17,176 nucleotides of DNA from CAYQLT01 sp964418425 (GTDB lineage Bacteria > Bacillota > Limnochordia > Limnochordales > Geochordaceae), in NCBI GenBank assembly GCA_964418425.1, contig CAYQLT010000054.1, positions 1 to 17,176 of the forward strand. The letters run 5' to 3'. The position numbers and the translations under genes are program-made. How positions within the stretch are numbered: position 1 is the stretch's first letter; each line of letters begins with the position of its first letter. Shown here in pieces: positions 7,838 through 15,147 of the stretch. The notes beneath the pieces were generated by a model that searched no databases, was not told the DNA's origin, and was given only the letters and a program-made list of their open reading frames with translations.

Positions 7838-7872
7838 AAGGAGGGTCGGACCCTGGCCGGGGTCGCGGCGTC
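7838..7872 (+). promoter_or_regulatory. Distant strong ribosome-binding site with a bridging hairpin
   Basis: The best Shine-Dalgarno, AAGGAGGG (7838-7845), lies 27 nt from ATG 7873, too far for direct use. GACCC (7849-7853) can pair with GGGTC (7860-7864). That 16-nt hairpin would cut the effective spacing to 11 nt. The same GACCC can instead pair with GGGTC at 7843-7847, which overlaps the Shine-Dalgarno, so two exclusive folds exist. A CTG at 7853 could also start a seven-codon peptide whose TGA overlaps the ATG (ATGA). Confidence 0.4.
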
Positions 7873-9159
7873 ATGAAGTACCTGAAGCGTCCGGAGCCCG
7901 TGCAGGCGGGCGACGTGGGGGAGGTTCGCCGCACAGTCGAAAGCATGCTGGAGCGCATCCGAACCGAGGGCGAGTCGGCGGTTCGTGCGTTCTCCTCCCA
8001 GCTGGACGGTTGGAACCCGCCCGACTTCCGCGTGGGCGAGGATGCGATCCGGCGAGCCGAGCAGGCTCTTCCGGAGACCCTGAAGGAAGACATCCGTTTC
8101 GCTCAGGAGCAGGTCCGACGCTTTGCCCGTTACCAGAGGGACGCGCTGCAGGACCTGGAGGTGGAAACGCTTCCGGGCGTCACGCTGGGCCAGCGGTGGA
8201 TCCCGGTCGCCTCCGCGGGCGCCTACGTGCCCGGAGGCCGCTACCCGCTCATCGCTTCGGCCTACATGGCCATCGTCACGGCCAAAGTGGCGGGTGTGTC
8301 CAGGGTGGTGGCCTGCAGCCCGCCCAATCAGGGCCGGGGCATCTATCCGGCCACGCTGTACGCCATCCACACCTCGGGGGCCGACGAGATCTACTGCATC
8401 GGGGGCGTCCAGGCCCTGGGCGCCATGGCCTACGGGGCGGACATCATGGCGCCGGTTGACATGATCGTGGGCGCGGGAAACCGCTACGTGGCGGAAGCCA
8501 AGCGGCAACTGTTTGGCACGGTGGGGGTGGACCTGCTCGCCGGCCCGACGGAGATCCTGGTCATCGCGGACGAAACGGCCGACCCGGCCGTGGTCGCTGC
8601 CGACCTGCTGGGCCAGGCGGAGCACGATGTCAACTCGCCCAGCATCGGCATCATGATCAGCGAGAGGCTTGCGCGGCGGGTTCTCGAGGAGGTGGAGCGG
8701 CAGCTCCGGACGCTTCCCACGGCCGAGGTGGCAGGGGAGGCATGGCGGCGAAACGGCGCGGTCGTGGTGGTGGACAGCGACGAGGAGGCGGCAGCGCTCG
8801 CCGACGAGTTCGCCCCCGAACACCTGGAGGTCCAGACCCGTAACCCGGACTGGTACCTGCAGCGGCTGCGCAACTACGGCACCCTCTTTCTGGGGGAGCC
8901 CGCCACCGTGGTTTACTCCGACAAGGCCCTGGGCACCAACCACATTCTGCCGACGGGCCGGGCTGCACGTTACACCGGGGGGCTGTGGGTGGGGAAGTTC
9001 CTCAAGACGGTGACGTACCAGAGGCTCACGCCCCGGGCGAGCGTGCAGATCGCAGGCGTGGCCGGGCGCATTGCCCGGGCCGAGGGGATGCTCGCCCACG
9101 AGATCACGGCCAGGATGCGGGCGGATAAGTACGGCCAGCCCGACCGGGGAGGGAGCTGA
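7873..9159 (+). CDS. HisD-like NAD-dependent dehydrogenase, probably catabolic
   Basis: This 428-residue member of the histidinol dehydrogenase family should oxidise an alcohol through an aldehyde to an acid, using two NAD and one zinc. All key residues are present: Q248 and H251 in GQAEHD, the E316-H317 pair in APEHLEV, D350 in YSDKALGTNHILPT and H409 in MLAHE, with spacing close to E. coli HisD. AGPTE (223-227) and GAGNRYV (200-206, GPGN in most relatives) are the other landmarks. The opening MKYLKRPE and the segment AEHDVNSP resemble, from memory, the HpsN branch (sulfopropanediol dehydrogenase) more than biosynthetic HisD. No other his gene is near. It is followed at once by a LacI regulator and a LIV importer, which suggests a catabolic substrate. 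True histidinol dehydrogenase activity is not excluded. The family is certain; the substrate is unknown. Confidence 0.88.
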   Translation: MKYLKRPEPVQAGDVGEVRRTVESMLERIRTEGESAVRAFSSQLDGWNPPDFRVGEDAIRRAEQALPETLKEDIRFAQEQVRRFARYQRDALQDLEVETLPGVTLGQRWIPVASAGAYVPGGRYPLIASAYMAIVTAKVAGVSRVVACSPPNQGRGIYPATLYAIHTSGADEIYCIGGVQALGAMAYGADIMAPVDMIVGAGNRYVAEAKRQLFGTVGVDLLAGPTEILVIADETADPAVVAADLLGQAEHDVNSPSIGIMISERLARRVLEEVERQLRTLPTAEVAGEAWRRNGAVVVVDSDEEAAALADEFAPEHLEVQTRNPDWYLQRLRNYGTLFLGEPATVVYSDKALGTNHILPTGRAARYTGGLWVGKFLKTVTYQRLTPRASVQIAGVAGRIARAEGMLAHEITARMRADKYGQPDRGGS

Positions 9160-9160
9160 C

Positions 9161-10294
9161 GTGGTCGCAGGCACGGAAGGCCCGGCGTGGGGGGAGGGGC
9201 CGGCGCCGTCCGGGGGCTCTGCTCGAATCACCGCCCGGGACGTGGCCCGGGCCGCGGGGGTGTCACAGGCCACTGTCTCGAGGGTGCTCAACCGCCGCTC
9301 CGGAGTGTCGGAGGCGACCCGGCAGCGGGTGTTGCATGCGGTTTCCCGGCTGGGCTATCTCCCCAACGAAGCGGCCCGCACCCTCGTGGCCCGCAAGAGC
9401 CGAACCCTGGGGCTCATCATCGCCGACATCACCAACCCGTTCTATGCCGAGACGGCCAAGGTGGTGGCCGCAACCGCGCAGGATCTGGGCTATTCCGTCA
9501 TCCTGTGCAACACCGACAACGACCCGAGGCTGGAGCAGGAGTACCTGCAGGTCTTGTTGAGCCGCCAGGTGGACGGCATCCTGTTTGGGTCGGTCCGAAC
9601 GGGCGATGAGTCGGTGCGGAAGCTGATCGACTCCGGCTTTCCGGTGGTCATGTACAACCGCTACCTGGGGCCGGACGTGGGCAACTACGTGGTCATCGAC
9701 AATGTCAAGGCTGCGTACGAGGCCACCCGTTACCTGATCAGCCTGGGACACCGGGACATCGCGTTTTTGGGCGGCCCGGAGGCTTTCTCCACCGCGTCCG
9801 AGCGCAAGCGAGGATTCCTGAATGCGCTTCAGGACGAAGGCATTCCTTTGCGCCCGCAGTGGGTGTGCGCCGGCATGTACCGGAGCGCGATGGCCTACCA
9901 GGTGGCTTTGCGGCTTTTGACGGGGACGCCGAGACCCACCGCCATCCTGGCCGCCAACGACCTGATGGCGCTGGGGGTTCTGGATGCCGCGGTTTCAAGC
10001 CGTGTGCCCGTTCCCGGCCACCTATCCGTGATGGGGTTTGACGACGTGGAGATGGCGTCCCACCAGCTGATCAGGCTCTCCACCGTTTCCCAGGACCGCA
10101 AGCAGATGGCGGAGATCGCCGTTCGAGCCTTGCTGGACCTTGTGGAGGGGAAGGCCATGCCGCCGTTGCGGACGGTTCTTCCGCCCACCCTCATCATCCG
10201 GGCGACGACGGCCCCTCCGGCCGGCGAGCCGGTGGTCTCCGCCGAGGCGGCACCTGCAGGCCGGGCCGGTGCCCTGGTCACCGGTTCCGGTTGA
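9161..10294 (+). CDS. LacI-family transcriptional regulator
   Basis: A 377-residue one-component repressor. After about 20 unstructured residues comes the helix-turn-helix and hinge (ITARDVARAAGVSQATVSRVLN, ending in LGYLPNEAARTL). A periplasmic-binding-protein-like effector domain follows (TLGLIIADITNPFYAE; DGILFGSVRTG; SLGHRDIAFLGGP; AILAANDLMALGVL; LSVMGFDDVEMAS). The C-terminus carries about 25 low-complexity residues beyond the usual RATT end. The start GTG 9161 is one base after the stop of the dehydrogenase and has GGGGAGGGAG just upstream, so the two genes are co-transcribed. The effector is probably the compound handled by this locus, and the likely targets are the dehydrogenase and LIV promoters; both points are inferred from position. 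Confidence 0.92.
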   Translation: MVAGTEGPAWGEGPAPSGGSARITARDVARAAGVSQATVSRVLNRRSGVSEATRQRVLHAVSRLGYLPNEAARTLVARKSRTLGLIIADITNPFYAETAKVVAATAQDLGYSVILCNTDNDPRLEQEYLQVLLSRQVDGILFGSVRTGDESVRKLIDSGFPVVMYNRYLGPDVGNYVVIDNVKAAYEATRYLISLGHRDIAFLGGPEAFSTASERKRGFLNALQDEGIPLRPQWVCAGMYRSAMAYQVALRLLTGTPRPTAILAANDLMALGVLDAAVSSRVPVPGHLSVMGFDDVEMASHQLIRLSTVSQDRKQMAEIAVRALLDLVEGKAMPPLRTVLPPTLIIRATTAPPAGEPVVSAEAAPAGRAGALVTGSG

Positions 10295-10348
10295 GGTACC
10301 GGCCCGTGTGGGGGTGAGAGCCGGTTTGGGGTTGTAATCGAGGGCGCT

Positions 10349-10373
10349 TGAGGCCGCCTGCTCGGGGGCCTCA
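10349..10373 (+). promoter_or_regulatory. Hairpin in the leader of the LIV binding-protein gene
   Basis: TGAGGCC (10349-10355) pairs perfectly with GGCCTCA (10367-10373) around an 11-nt loop; two more C-G pairs inside are possible past a bulged base. It lies in the 130-bp space between the LacI gene and the binding-protein gene. There is no T-run. It may limit read-through or stabilise the downstream transcript. An 8-bp palindrome GTTCGAAC (10379-10386) follows at once. Confidence 0.35.
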
Positions 10374-10424
10374 CGGAGGTTCGAACGGTGAGATCCGAAA
10401 GAGATGGATACTGGGGGGTTGCAG

Positions 10425-11639
10425 ATGCGCCGAGCGCTAGGGTGGCTGATGGGGGTCGCGGCATGGGTGGCGGCCTGGAGCCTGCCGGTCCTGGGGGCCG
10501 AGCCCATCCGCATCGGAGCCCTGTTTCCGCTGTCGGGCCCGGCGGCGGAGCTGGGCCGCACGGGCCTGGAGGGAGCGCAGCTGGCGGTGGAGCAGGTCAA
10601 CGCCGCCGGGGGCGTTCTGGGGCGGCCGTTGCAGCTTATCGCGCGGGACACGAAGGGGGTTCCCGAGGACGCCGTTCGGGAGGCCAGGCGGCTGGTGTTG
10701 CAGGATCGGGTGGGGTTTTTGCTGGGCACGGTCAACAGCGCTGCGGCGCTGGCGGTCTCCGAATTCGCCGGCCAGCAGCGGGTGATCTTCATGGTTACCG
10801 TGGCCTCCGCGGACGCCATCACGGTGGAGAACTTCAATCCGTATGTCTTCCGTTCCGGCATGATGAACTCCCAGCAGGACCGGGCGGGTGCCCGATTTGC
10901 GTCAACCCTTCCGTACCGGCGCTGGGCGGTCGTCGCTCCCGATTACGAATACGGACACAACGGCTGGACCATCTTCATCAACGAGCTGCGCCGGCTCAAG
11001 CCGGAGGTTGTGGTGGTCTCCGAAAGCTGGCCCAAGCTTTACGAGGGGGACTACACCAGTCACATCAACACCCTGTTGGTCACCCGCCCGGAGGCGGTGT
11101 ACAACCTCTTGTGGGGCGGCGACCTGGTGGCCTTCGTGCGGCAGGGTGTCGCTTTCGGCATCTTCGATCGGATTCGTTTTCTCTTTCCCACCATCGCCGA
11201 GGTAAGCATCCTGAAAGCGCTCGCCGACGTCATGCCGGCGGGGATTTACGGAGCAGGCCGCTACTACTTCAACTGGCCGGACACGCCGGACACCCGCCGG
11301 TTCGTGGAGGCCTACCGCAACCGTTACGGGGAGTATCCGTCTCCGTCCACCGCACAGTCCTATGACGGGGTGCTCTTCCTCGCGGCCGCCATCCGCGCGG
11401 CCAACGACGTGGATACGGAGAAGGTGCGCGTGGCCCTGGAGGGGATTTCGACCCAGACGTCCCGAGGGGTGGCCCGGCTGCGCCGGGAGGACCACCAGCT
11501 CATCGCCGACTTCGCCTGGGGAACCGTCAAGCGGCTGCCCGATTATCCCTTCCCCGTGGTGACGGACTTCGTCTCGGTGGCGGGCGACTTGGTGACACCG
11601 TCGGTCGAAGAGGTTCTGGCCCGGCGCCAGCGTCGCTGA
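10425..11639 (+). CDS. livK: LIV-type ABC substrate-binding protein (Peripla_BP_6)
   Basis: A 404-residue type I periplasmic-binding-fold protein that delivers ligand to the LIV permeases downstream. Residues 1-25 or so form a signal peptide (MRRALGW, hydrophobic core, VLGA before EPIRIG). It has no lipobox cysteine, so it is predicted to be released rather than lipid-anchored. The mature start IRIGALFPLSGPAAELG, then GLEGAQLAVEQVNAAGGVLGRPLQL and the later AQSYDGVLFLAAAI, are typical of the family. Such proteins bind branched-chain amino acids, amides, urea, aromatic acids and others, so the ligand is open. ATG 10425 has GGGGGG seven bases upstream; an in-frame ATG at 10404 would add seven residues and is less likely. 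A strong hairpin separates this gene from the permeases. Confidence 0.9.
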   Translation: MRRALGWLMGVAAWVAAWSLPVLGAEPIRIGALFPLSGPAAELGRTGLEGAQLAVEQVNAAGGVLGRPLQLIARDTKGVPEDAVREARRLVLQDRVGFLLGTVNSAAALAVSEFAGQQRVIFMVTVASADAITVENFNPYVFRSGMMNSQQDRAGARFASTLPYRRWAVVAPDYEYGHNGWTIFINELRRLKPEVVVVSESWPKLYEGDYTSHINTLLVTRPEAVYNLLWGGDLVAFVRQGVAFGIFDRIRFLFPTIAEVSILKALADVMPAGIYGAGRYYFNWPDTPDTRRFVEAYRNRYGEYPSPSTAQSYDGVLFLAAAIRAANDVDTEKVRVALEGISTQTSRGVARLRREDHQLIADFAWGTVKRLPDYPFPVVTDFVSVAGDLVTPSVEEVLARRQRR

Positions 11640-11650
11640 GCCCTCCTGGC

Positions 11651-11686
11651 CCGGCCGGCCCGGGCCCGCAGACCCGGGCCGGCCGG
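11651..11686 (+). terminator. 14-bp perfect hairpin between binding protein and permease genes
   Basis: Bases 11651-11664 (CCGGCCGGCCCGGG) pair perfectly with 11673-11686 around an 8-nt loop. All pairs are G-C, so it is extremely stable. It starts 11 bp after the binding-protein stop and has no T-run. In binding-protein-dependent transporter operons such structures commonly protect the upstream message or let only part of the transcripts through, so that binding protein exceeds permease. Confidence 0.55.
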
Positions 11687-11735
11687 CTGCGCGGACCGGG
11701 ACGATCCCGGGTTCGAAAGGGGTCAAAGCGGGGTG

Positions 11736-11758
11736 ACCTGCACCCTGCGGGTGCGGGT
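11736..11758 (+). promoter_or_regulatory. Hairpin abutting the livH ribosome-binding site
   Basis: ACCTGCACCC (11736-11745) pairs with GGGTGCGGGT (11749-11758) around a TGC loop: ten pairs including one T-G wobble. It ends three bases before the Shine-Dalgarno GAAGGAG (11761-11767) of the first LIV permease. It could affect ribosome access or mark the 5' end of a processed permease message. Confidence 0.4.
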
Positions 11759-11777
11759 TTGAAGGAGCGGAGCAGGC

Positions 11778-12686
11778 TTGTCAGGCGCGGACGCGTTCAT
11801 GAGCTGCATCAGCAGCCTTTCGTGCGCCGGCGTTCAGGCGTTCAGCGGGCTGATGATGTCCATGATCCTGTTTCTCATTGCCAGCGGACTGAGCTTGATC
11901 TTCGGGGTCATGGATGTGATCAACTTTGCCCACGGGTCCTTCTTCATGATGGGCGCATACGTGGCCTACACGGTGGCCCGGTCGGTCGGCCCGGGCGCGG
12001 GGTACTGGGTGAGCCTGGTGGTGGCTCCGTTGGCGGTGGCGGCGGCGGGGGCCCTGCTGGAGGCCGTGCTGTTGCGGCGGGTGTACGGGCGTCACAGCCT
12101 GTACCAGTTGTTGCTCACCTTTGCTCTGCTACTGGTCTTCGAAGACCTGGCCAAGCTGGGCTGGGGCACGGGATACGTCTCCGCCTCGGTGCCCGAGGCC
12201 TTTCGGGGCGCCGTGTGGCTGATGGACCGGCCGCTGCCCCGTTACTACCTGCTGCTTCTGGGCATCGGGCCGCTGGTGGGCCTGGCAATGTGGCTGGCCC
12301 TGGTGGGCACCCGCTACGGGCGAATCGTGCAGGCCGCATCCATGGACCGGGAGATGGTGATGGCGCTTGGCATCAACGCCCGCCGAGTCTACACGGGGGT
12401 CTTCGGCGCCGGCTGCTGGCTGGCGGCTCTGGCCGGCGCGCTGGCCGCTCCCATCCGATCCCTTTACCCCGGCATGGGCGTCGAGGTGGCCATCGAATCG
12501 TTCGTGGTGGTGGTGCTGGGCGGGTTGGGTAACATCTGGGGGGCGCTGGTCGGCTCGCTGATCATCGGGCAGCTTCGGGCCTTCGCCACCCTGCTGCTCC
12601 CGCGCTACGAGATCGTGCTGCCTTTCGCCCTCATGGCCCTGGTGCTGATGGTGCGCCCGAGAGGGCTCTTGGGGCAGGTGAAGTAG
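11778..12686 (+). CDS. livH: LIV-type ABC permease, LivH family
   Basis: A 302-residue membrane subunit of the LIV importer with about eight hydrophobic segments. The family hallmark GLSLIFGVMDVINFAHGSFFMMGAY is near the N-terminus. The ending LGGLGNIWGALVGSLIIGQLRAF is also typical. The chosen start is TTG 11778, because GAAGGAG (11761-11767) stands ten bases before it. ATG 11799, seven codons later, has no Shine-Dalgarno. The next permease starts one base after the stop of this one, so the two are translated together. Confidence 0.92.
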   Translation: MSGADAFMSCISSLSCAGVQAFSGLMMSMILFLIASGLSLIFGVMDVINFAHGSFFMMGAYVAYTVARSVGPGAGYWVSLVVAPLAVAAAGALLEAVLLRRVYGRHSLYQLLLTFALLLVFEDLAKLGWGTGYVSASVPEAFRGAVWLMDRPLPRYYLLLLGIGPLVGLAMWLALVGTRYGRIVQAASMDREMVMALGINARRVYTGVFGAGCWLAALAGALAAPIRSLYPGMGVEVAIESFVVVVLGGLGNIWGALVGSLIIGQLRAFATLLLPRYEIVLPFALMALVLMVRPRGLLGQVK

Positions 12687-12687
12687 G

Positions 12688-13707
12688 ATGCGCGAGCGCG
12701 CTCCGGCACGGCCGGGCGTCCTGGGGTGGGTGGTGGCGCTGGCCCTGCTGGCGCTGGGGTCGGTGTGGCTTCCGCAGTTTTACGTTCTGGCCCTGGCGGA
12801 GATCCTGATCCTGTCCATCGTCGCCCTCAGCCTCAATCTCCTGCTGGGTTACACGGGCCTGGTGAGTTTCGGCCACGCCGCCTACTTCGGCCTCGGCGCG
12901 TACACCTGCGGGCTCTTGCTCAAGCTGGCCGGCTGGCCTCTCTTGCCGGCCGCGCTGGCCGGCGCGCTGTCAGGCTTCGTGGCGGGCGCGCTGGTGGGGC
13001 TGGTGACCCTCCACCGGCAAGAGGTGTATTTCGCCATGCTGACCCTCGCCTTCGGCCAGATTGCCCATACCGTGGTCTTCAAGTGGTACGGCCTTACGGG
13101 GGGCGACAACGGGCTGGTGGGCATCCCGAGGCCACCCCTGGACCTGGGCGTGGTGCAGCTGGACCTCTCCGACCCGCGCCGCTTTCTCCTCTTCACCATT
13201 GTGGTGTGGGCCGGCCTGGTGGGCGCGATGGCCCGCATCACCCGTTCCCCGTTCGGGCTTTTGGCGCAGGCGATGCGGGAAAGCCGGGAGCGGTGCGAGT
13301 TCATCGGCCTGCCGGTTCGCAGCCAGCTGGTGGCGGTGTACGCGCTCAGTACGGGGGTGGCGGGCGCCGCGGGTTCCCTGTTCGCTTTGTTTCAGCAATC
13401 GATCTTTCCCAACCTGCTTCATTGGACCACCTCCGGCGGCTTTCTGATGATGACGCTTCTGGGGGGCATTCATTCCTTCTACGGGCCGCTGGTGGGCACC
13501 GTAGTCTACCGGGCGCTGGACCTGATCGTCACCGGGCTTACCACCTATCAGCCGCTGGTGATGGGGCTCATGCTCATTGGGCTTGTCCTGTTCATGCCGG
13601 GGGGCATCGCCGGGCGCCTTGAGGCGCTTCAGGGACGATGGCAATGGAAGAGCGTGGCCAGGCTCATCCGGCGGGGCCAGGAGGTCCGCGGCGATGGCCT
13701 TTCTTGA
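12688..13707 (+). CDS. livM: LIV-type ABC permease, LivM family
   Basis: A 339-residue second membrane subunit of the LIV importer. The hallmark SLNLLLGYTGLVSFGHAAYFGLGAY (residues about 50-74) and the later GMRESRERCEFIGL-like coupling segment (AQAMRESRERCEFIGLPVRS) match LivM. LLGGIHSFYGPLVGTVVYRAL corresponds to the conserved C-terminal GG motif. The start is ATG 12688 with AGGTGA at 12676-12681. The last 14 bp overlap the ATPase gene in another frame. A basic tail (RWQWKSVARLIRRGQE) is cytoplasmic. Confidence 0.92.
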   Translation: MRERAPARPGVLGWVVALALLALGSVWLPQFYVLALAEILILSIVALSLNLLLGYTGLVSFGHAAYFGLGAYTCGLLLKLAGWPLLPAALAGALSGFVAGALVGLVTLHRQEVYFAMLTLAFGQIAHTVVFKWYGLTGGDNGLVGIPRPPLDLGVVQLDLSDPRRFLLFTIVVWAGLVGAMARITRSPFGLLAQAMRESRERCEFIGLPVRSQLVAVYALSTGVAGAAGSLFALFQQSIFPNLLHWTTSGGFLMMTLLGGIHSFYGPLVGTVVYRALDLIVTGLTTYQPLVMGLMLIGLVLFMPGGIAGRLEALQGRWQWKSVARLIRRGQEVRGDGLS

Positions 13708-14446
13708 GGTTGTCAACGTCCACAAGCACTTTGGCGGGGTCCGGGCGGTCAACGGGGTCTCCCTGAGCGTGGAGCGGGGCGAGATCCGGGCCATCATTGG
13801 GCCCAACGGAGCCGGGAAGACCACCCTTTTGCATGTGCTGTCGGGGCGCTACGGTCCCGATTCGGGCGCCATCTTCCTGGACGGCAGGCCGGTTGGCCGG
13901 CTGAACCCGGTGCGGGCCTGGCTTCTGGGGATCGGGCGGTCATTTCAGATCACCAACATCTTTCGAGGCCTGACGGTACTCGAGAATGTGGCCGCCGCTT
14001 TGCTGGCGCGCTCCGCTCGATGGGATTTCTGGAGCCGGTGGGCGTTGCGGCAGCCCGTCGTCGACGAGGCGATGGACATCCTGGAAAGGGTCGGGCTGGG
14101 CGCAAAGGCTTCCATGCCCGCTTCTGCGCTCTCCCACGGGGAGCAGCGCCACCTGGAGATCGCGCTGGTGCTGGCCGGGCGCCCCCGGCTGCTCTTGCTC
14201 GACGAGCCCACGGCCGGCATGGTGGCCTCGGAGGCCGCCCGCACCATGGCCCTTCTGGCCGGGCTGGTTGAGCGGGAGGGCGTGACCGTCGTCTTCACGG
14301 AGCATGACATGCAGGTGGTCTTCTCCATGGCCCGCCGGGTCACGGTGATGCACCAGGGATGTGTCATCGCCGAAGGTACCCCGGAAGCGATCCGGCAGGA
14401 CGAGCGCGTGCGCCAGGCGTACCTCGGGAGTGAAGCGGATGCTTGA
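13694..14446 (+). CDS. livG: LIV-type ABC ATPase, LivG family
   Basis: A 250-residue nucleotide-binding subunit. Walker A is GPNGAGKTTL, the Q-loop is GRSFQITNIF, the signature is LSHGEQRHLEI, Walker B is LLLLDEPTAGM and the switch histidine is in TEHDM. The GM after the Walker B DEPTA and the signature form LSHGEQR are typical of LivG rather than LivF. ATG 13694 has an ideal AGGAGG (13679-13684) nine bases upstream and overlaps the end of livM by 14 bp. It should pair with LivF as a heterodimer under the two permeases. Confidence 0.94.
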   Translation: MAFLEVVNVHKHFGGVRAVNGVSLSVERGEIRAIIGPNGAGKTTLLHVLSGRYGPDSGAIFLDGRPVGRLNPVRAWLLGIGRSFQITNIFRGLTVLENVAAALLARSARWDFWSRWALRQPVVDEAMDILERVGLGAKASMPASALSHGEQRHLEIALVLAGRPRLLLLDEPTAGMVASEAARTMALLAGLVEREGVTVVFTEHDMQVVFSMARRVTVMHQGCVIAEGTPEAIRQDERVRQAYLGSEADA

Positions 14447-15143
14447 GCTGGTCGACGTCCACAGCTATTACGGGACGAGCCACGTGCTCATGGGTGTCTC
14501 CATGACACTGCCGGAGGGCGGCTCGGTTTGCCTTCTCGGCCGCAACGGCGTCGGGAAGAGCACCACCATTCGAAGCATCATGGGCTTTGTGGAGGTGCGC
14601 TCGGGCGAGGTTCGCTGGCGCGGCCGAAACGTGGTGGGAAGGCCTCCTTACGAGGTGGCCGCGCTGGGCATCGGGTACGTTCACGAGGACCGTCGCATCT
14701 TCCCCGGACTGACGGTGCAGGGGAACCTGGAGGTCGCAGCTCGGGTGCCCCCCAACGGGCGCGAATACGTCAATCTTTCGACCGTCTACGATTACTTCCC
14801 GTTGCTGCGAGATCTGCGCCACCGCCGGGGGCGTCACCTTTCAGGGGGGGAGCAGCAGCTTTTGGCCATCGCCCGGGCCTTGATGGGCAACCCCTCGGTG
14901 TTGCTCCTCGACGAACCAACCAAGGGCCTGGCGCCCATCCTGGTGCACGAGCTTTCACAGCTCCTGCGCCGCCTGAACCGGGAGCTGGGGGTGGCGATCC
15001 TGCTGGCTGAACAAAACGTCCGCTTCGCATTCTCCGTGGCCGATTACGCGTACGTGATGGAGAAGGGATCGGTGCGCCTGGAAGGGCCCGTTTCGGAGAT
15101 GACCCGCCGGCCGCAGACCTTGGCCCGGTACCTGGCGGTGTAG
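14439..15143 (+). CDS. livF: LIV-type ABC ATPase, LivF family
   Basis: A 234-residue nucleotide-binding subunit, the usual short LivF length. It begins MLELVDVHSYYGTSHVL. Walker A is GRNGVGKST, the signature is LSGGEQQLLAIARAL, Walker B is LLLDEPTKGLAP, and LLAEQNV occupies the switch region, where LivF has Q in place of the second residue found in LivG. The start overlaps the end of livG by 8 bp (ATGCTTGA), a sign of translational coupling. The alpha/beta hydrolase follows after 4 bp. Confidence 0.94.
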   Translation: MLELVDVHSYYGTSHVLMGVSMTLPEGGSVCLLGRNGVGKSTTIRSIMGFVEVRSGEVRWRGRNVVGRPPYEVAALGIGYVHEDRRIFPGLTVQGNLEVAARVPPNGREYVNLSTVYDYFPLLRDLRHRRGRHLSGGEQQLLAIARALMGNPSVLLLDEPTKGLAPILVHELSQLLRRLNRELGVAILLAEQNVRFAFSVADYAYVMEKGSVRLEGPVSEMTRRPQTLARYLAV

Positions 15144-15147
15144 GCCG

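Larger units (their letters stand above)
7531..7872 (+). other. Intergenic control region ahead of the HisD-like gene
   Basis: These 342 bp lie between the Dpp-type operon and the dehydrogenase. I find no supported gene. In order they hold the branched stem-loop, an imperfect palindrome GTATACGCATAC (7644-7655), two TTGCGCA-type palindromes (7776-7813), and a strong Shine-Dalgarno with competing hairpins just before the start codon. No convincing sigma-70 promoter pair is visible, although one is expected here because the stem-loop probably separates the two operons. Confidence 0.5.

Noticed and set aside
7873..9159. Annotation as biosynthetic hisD of a histidine operon
   Set aside because: No other his gene is present, and the neighbours are a LacI regulator and an importer. 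The family assignment stands but the pathway does not follow.
6703..9291. A very long open frame (862 codons) on the minus strand, antisense to dppC and the HisD-like gene
   Set aside because: It has no recognisable domain, its composition is rich in His, Arg, Gln and Pro as in antisense reading of GC-rich genes, and it overlaps two clear plus-strand genes.
11700..11732. A tRNA-like T arm (GGGTTCGAA) upstream of livH
   Set aside because: The flanking bases do not form the 5-bp T stem, and no acceptor or anticodon arms are near.
13694..15143. LivG and LivF as the missing ATPases of the Dpp-type importer
   Set aside because: Their sequence features and their overlap with livM tie them to the LIV permeases. 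Exchange between these importer classes is not known to me.
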